Positions 6,441 through 6,906 of a DNA stretch of 6,906 bases are shown one piece after another (positions within the stretch are counted from its first letter, which is position 1; each line of letters starts with the position of its first letter). Under the pieces are notes generated by a model. It was not told the origin of the DNA and did no database searches. It saw only the letters and a program-made list of their open reading frames with translations. Location of the stretch: assembly GCA_028274825.1 (NCBI GenBank), contig JAQCMZ010000188.1, positions 1 through 6,906 of the forward strand. The letters run 5' to 3'. This DNA is from Haloferacaceae archaeon. GTDB lineage: Archaea; Halobacteriota; Halobacteria; Halobacteriales; Haloferacaceae. Position numbers and translations under genes: made by a program.

Positions 6441-6906
6441 CTGGCGACACGCCCGACTGGCTTCCGACCGTTGAGGACGATGTCGATCCAGAGGACCAAC
6501 AAGAGGCGATCATCGACTCCGACGCGTACCCAATGCGCGTCCTCGCAGGGGCCGGGACCGGGAAGACGTTCACGACGGTCCGAAAGATCGAGCACTTGAT
6601 CGATGAGAAAGGAGTCTCACCGGACCGAATTCTCGCACTCACCTTCACGAACAACGCTGCCGGATCGATGCGGGAGAAACTCAATGCGAAACTCGGAACG
6701 GCAGGCTACGATATCGACGCGTACACCTACCACTCGATCTGTAACGAAATTTTGACTGACTACGCCTACGAAGCCGGGATCGACCCGGATTTCGAGGTCG
6801 TCAGCGACGCCGAAAAATATGCGATCGTCCTTGATATCCTCGATGAAATCGAGTACCGGTGGGTGAAACCCAACGTGTACGGGTCAGATTTCCAGGGGTC
6901 TGGCGC
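6437..6906 (+). CDS. UvrD/AddA-like superfamily 1 DNA helicase, N-terminal part
   Basis: ATG at 6437 overlaps the nuclease stop as ATGA. The frame stays open to the window end, showing 156 complete codons of a protein likely several times longer. Visible motifs: Q-motif region PEDQQEAI (18-25), Walker A AGAGTGKT (37-44, Lys43 and Thr44 for ATP binding), motif Ia LTFTNNAAGSM (68-78), and motif Ib YTYHSIC (96-102), in the order and spacing of UvrD/Rep/AddA. The usual FTNKAA is FTNNAA here. It should be the ATP-driven 3'-5' motor that unwinds DNA, in contrast to the eroded helicase-fold protein two genes upstream. Whether it ends in its own nuclease domain, as AddA and RecB do, or stops like UvrD cannot be seen. 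Operon position beside a split AddB favours an AddA-like partner. Confidence 0.92.
   Translation, partial: MTGDTPDWLPTVEDDVDPEDQQEAIIDSDAYPMRVLAGAGTGKTFTTVRKIEHLIDEKGVSPDRILALTFTNNAAGSMREKLNAKLGTAGYDIDAYTYHSICNEILTDYAYEAGIDPDFEVVSDAEKYAIVLDILDEIEYRWVKPNVYGSDFQGSG

Noticed and set aside
1..6906. tRNA, rRNA, CRISPR array, insertion sequence ends, terminator or promoter
   Set aside because: The window is continuous coding sequence, and I saw no repeat-spacer pattern, transposase, or T-rich terminator between genes.

Overview
The window looks like part of a haloarchaeal genome or plasmid. All four proteins are rich in Asp/Glu and low in Cys, Shine-Dalgarno sites resemble the archaeal GGAGGTGA, base composition is moderately GC-rich, and genes are packed with overlapping ends. 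Everything real lies on the + strand. There is no intergenic space, no RNA gene, no mobile element and no CRISPR array. Both ends cut through genes.

Layout: (1) 1-3468, an SMC/Rad50-like ATPase of the YhaN type, lacking only its first few codons. It has a two-helix membrane hairpin between its coiled-coil arms and an unrecognised C-terminal extension of about 250 residues. (2) 3461-5527, a degenerate UvrD/AddB-like helicase-fold protein whose catalytic motifs are eroded. (3) 5520-6440, a RecB/Cas4-type PD-(D/E)XK nuclease with a complete active site and a four-cysteine iron-sulfur cluster motif. (4) 6437-6906, the start of an active-looking superfamily 1 UvrD/AddA-like helicase, cut off by the window end.

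Junctions overlap by 8, 8 and 4 bases, so the genes form one translationally coupled operon. Genes 2 and 3 together look like AddB (inactive helicase plus Fe-S nuclease) split in two, and gene 4 resembles the N-terminus of the motor subunit AddA. An AddAB/RecBCD-like end-resection machine therefore appears to be joined to a YhaN/SbcC-like ATPase. By analogy with SbcCD and YhaNO, a metallophosphoesterase may lie just upstream, outside the window. DNA end processing in repair or defence against foreign DNA is the natural inference, but the sequence does not prove either. The gene 2/3 boundary sits on a run of seven G; losing one G would fuse the two genes into a single AddB-like protein.
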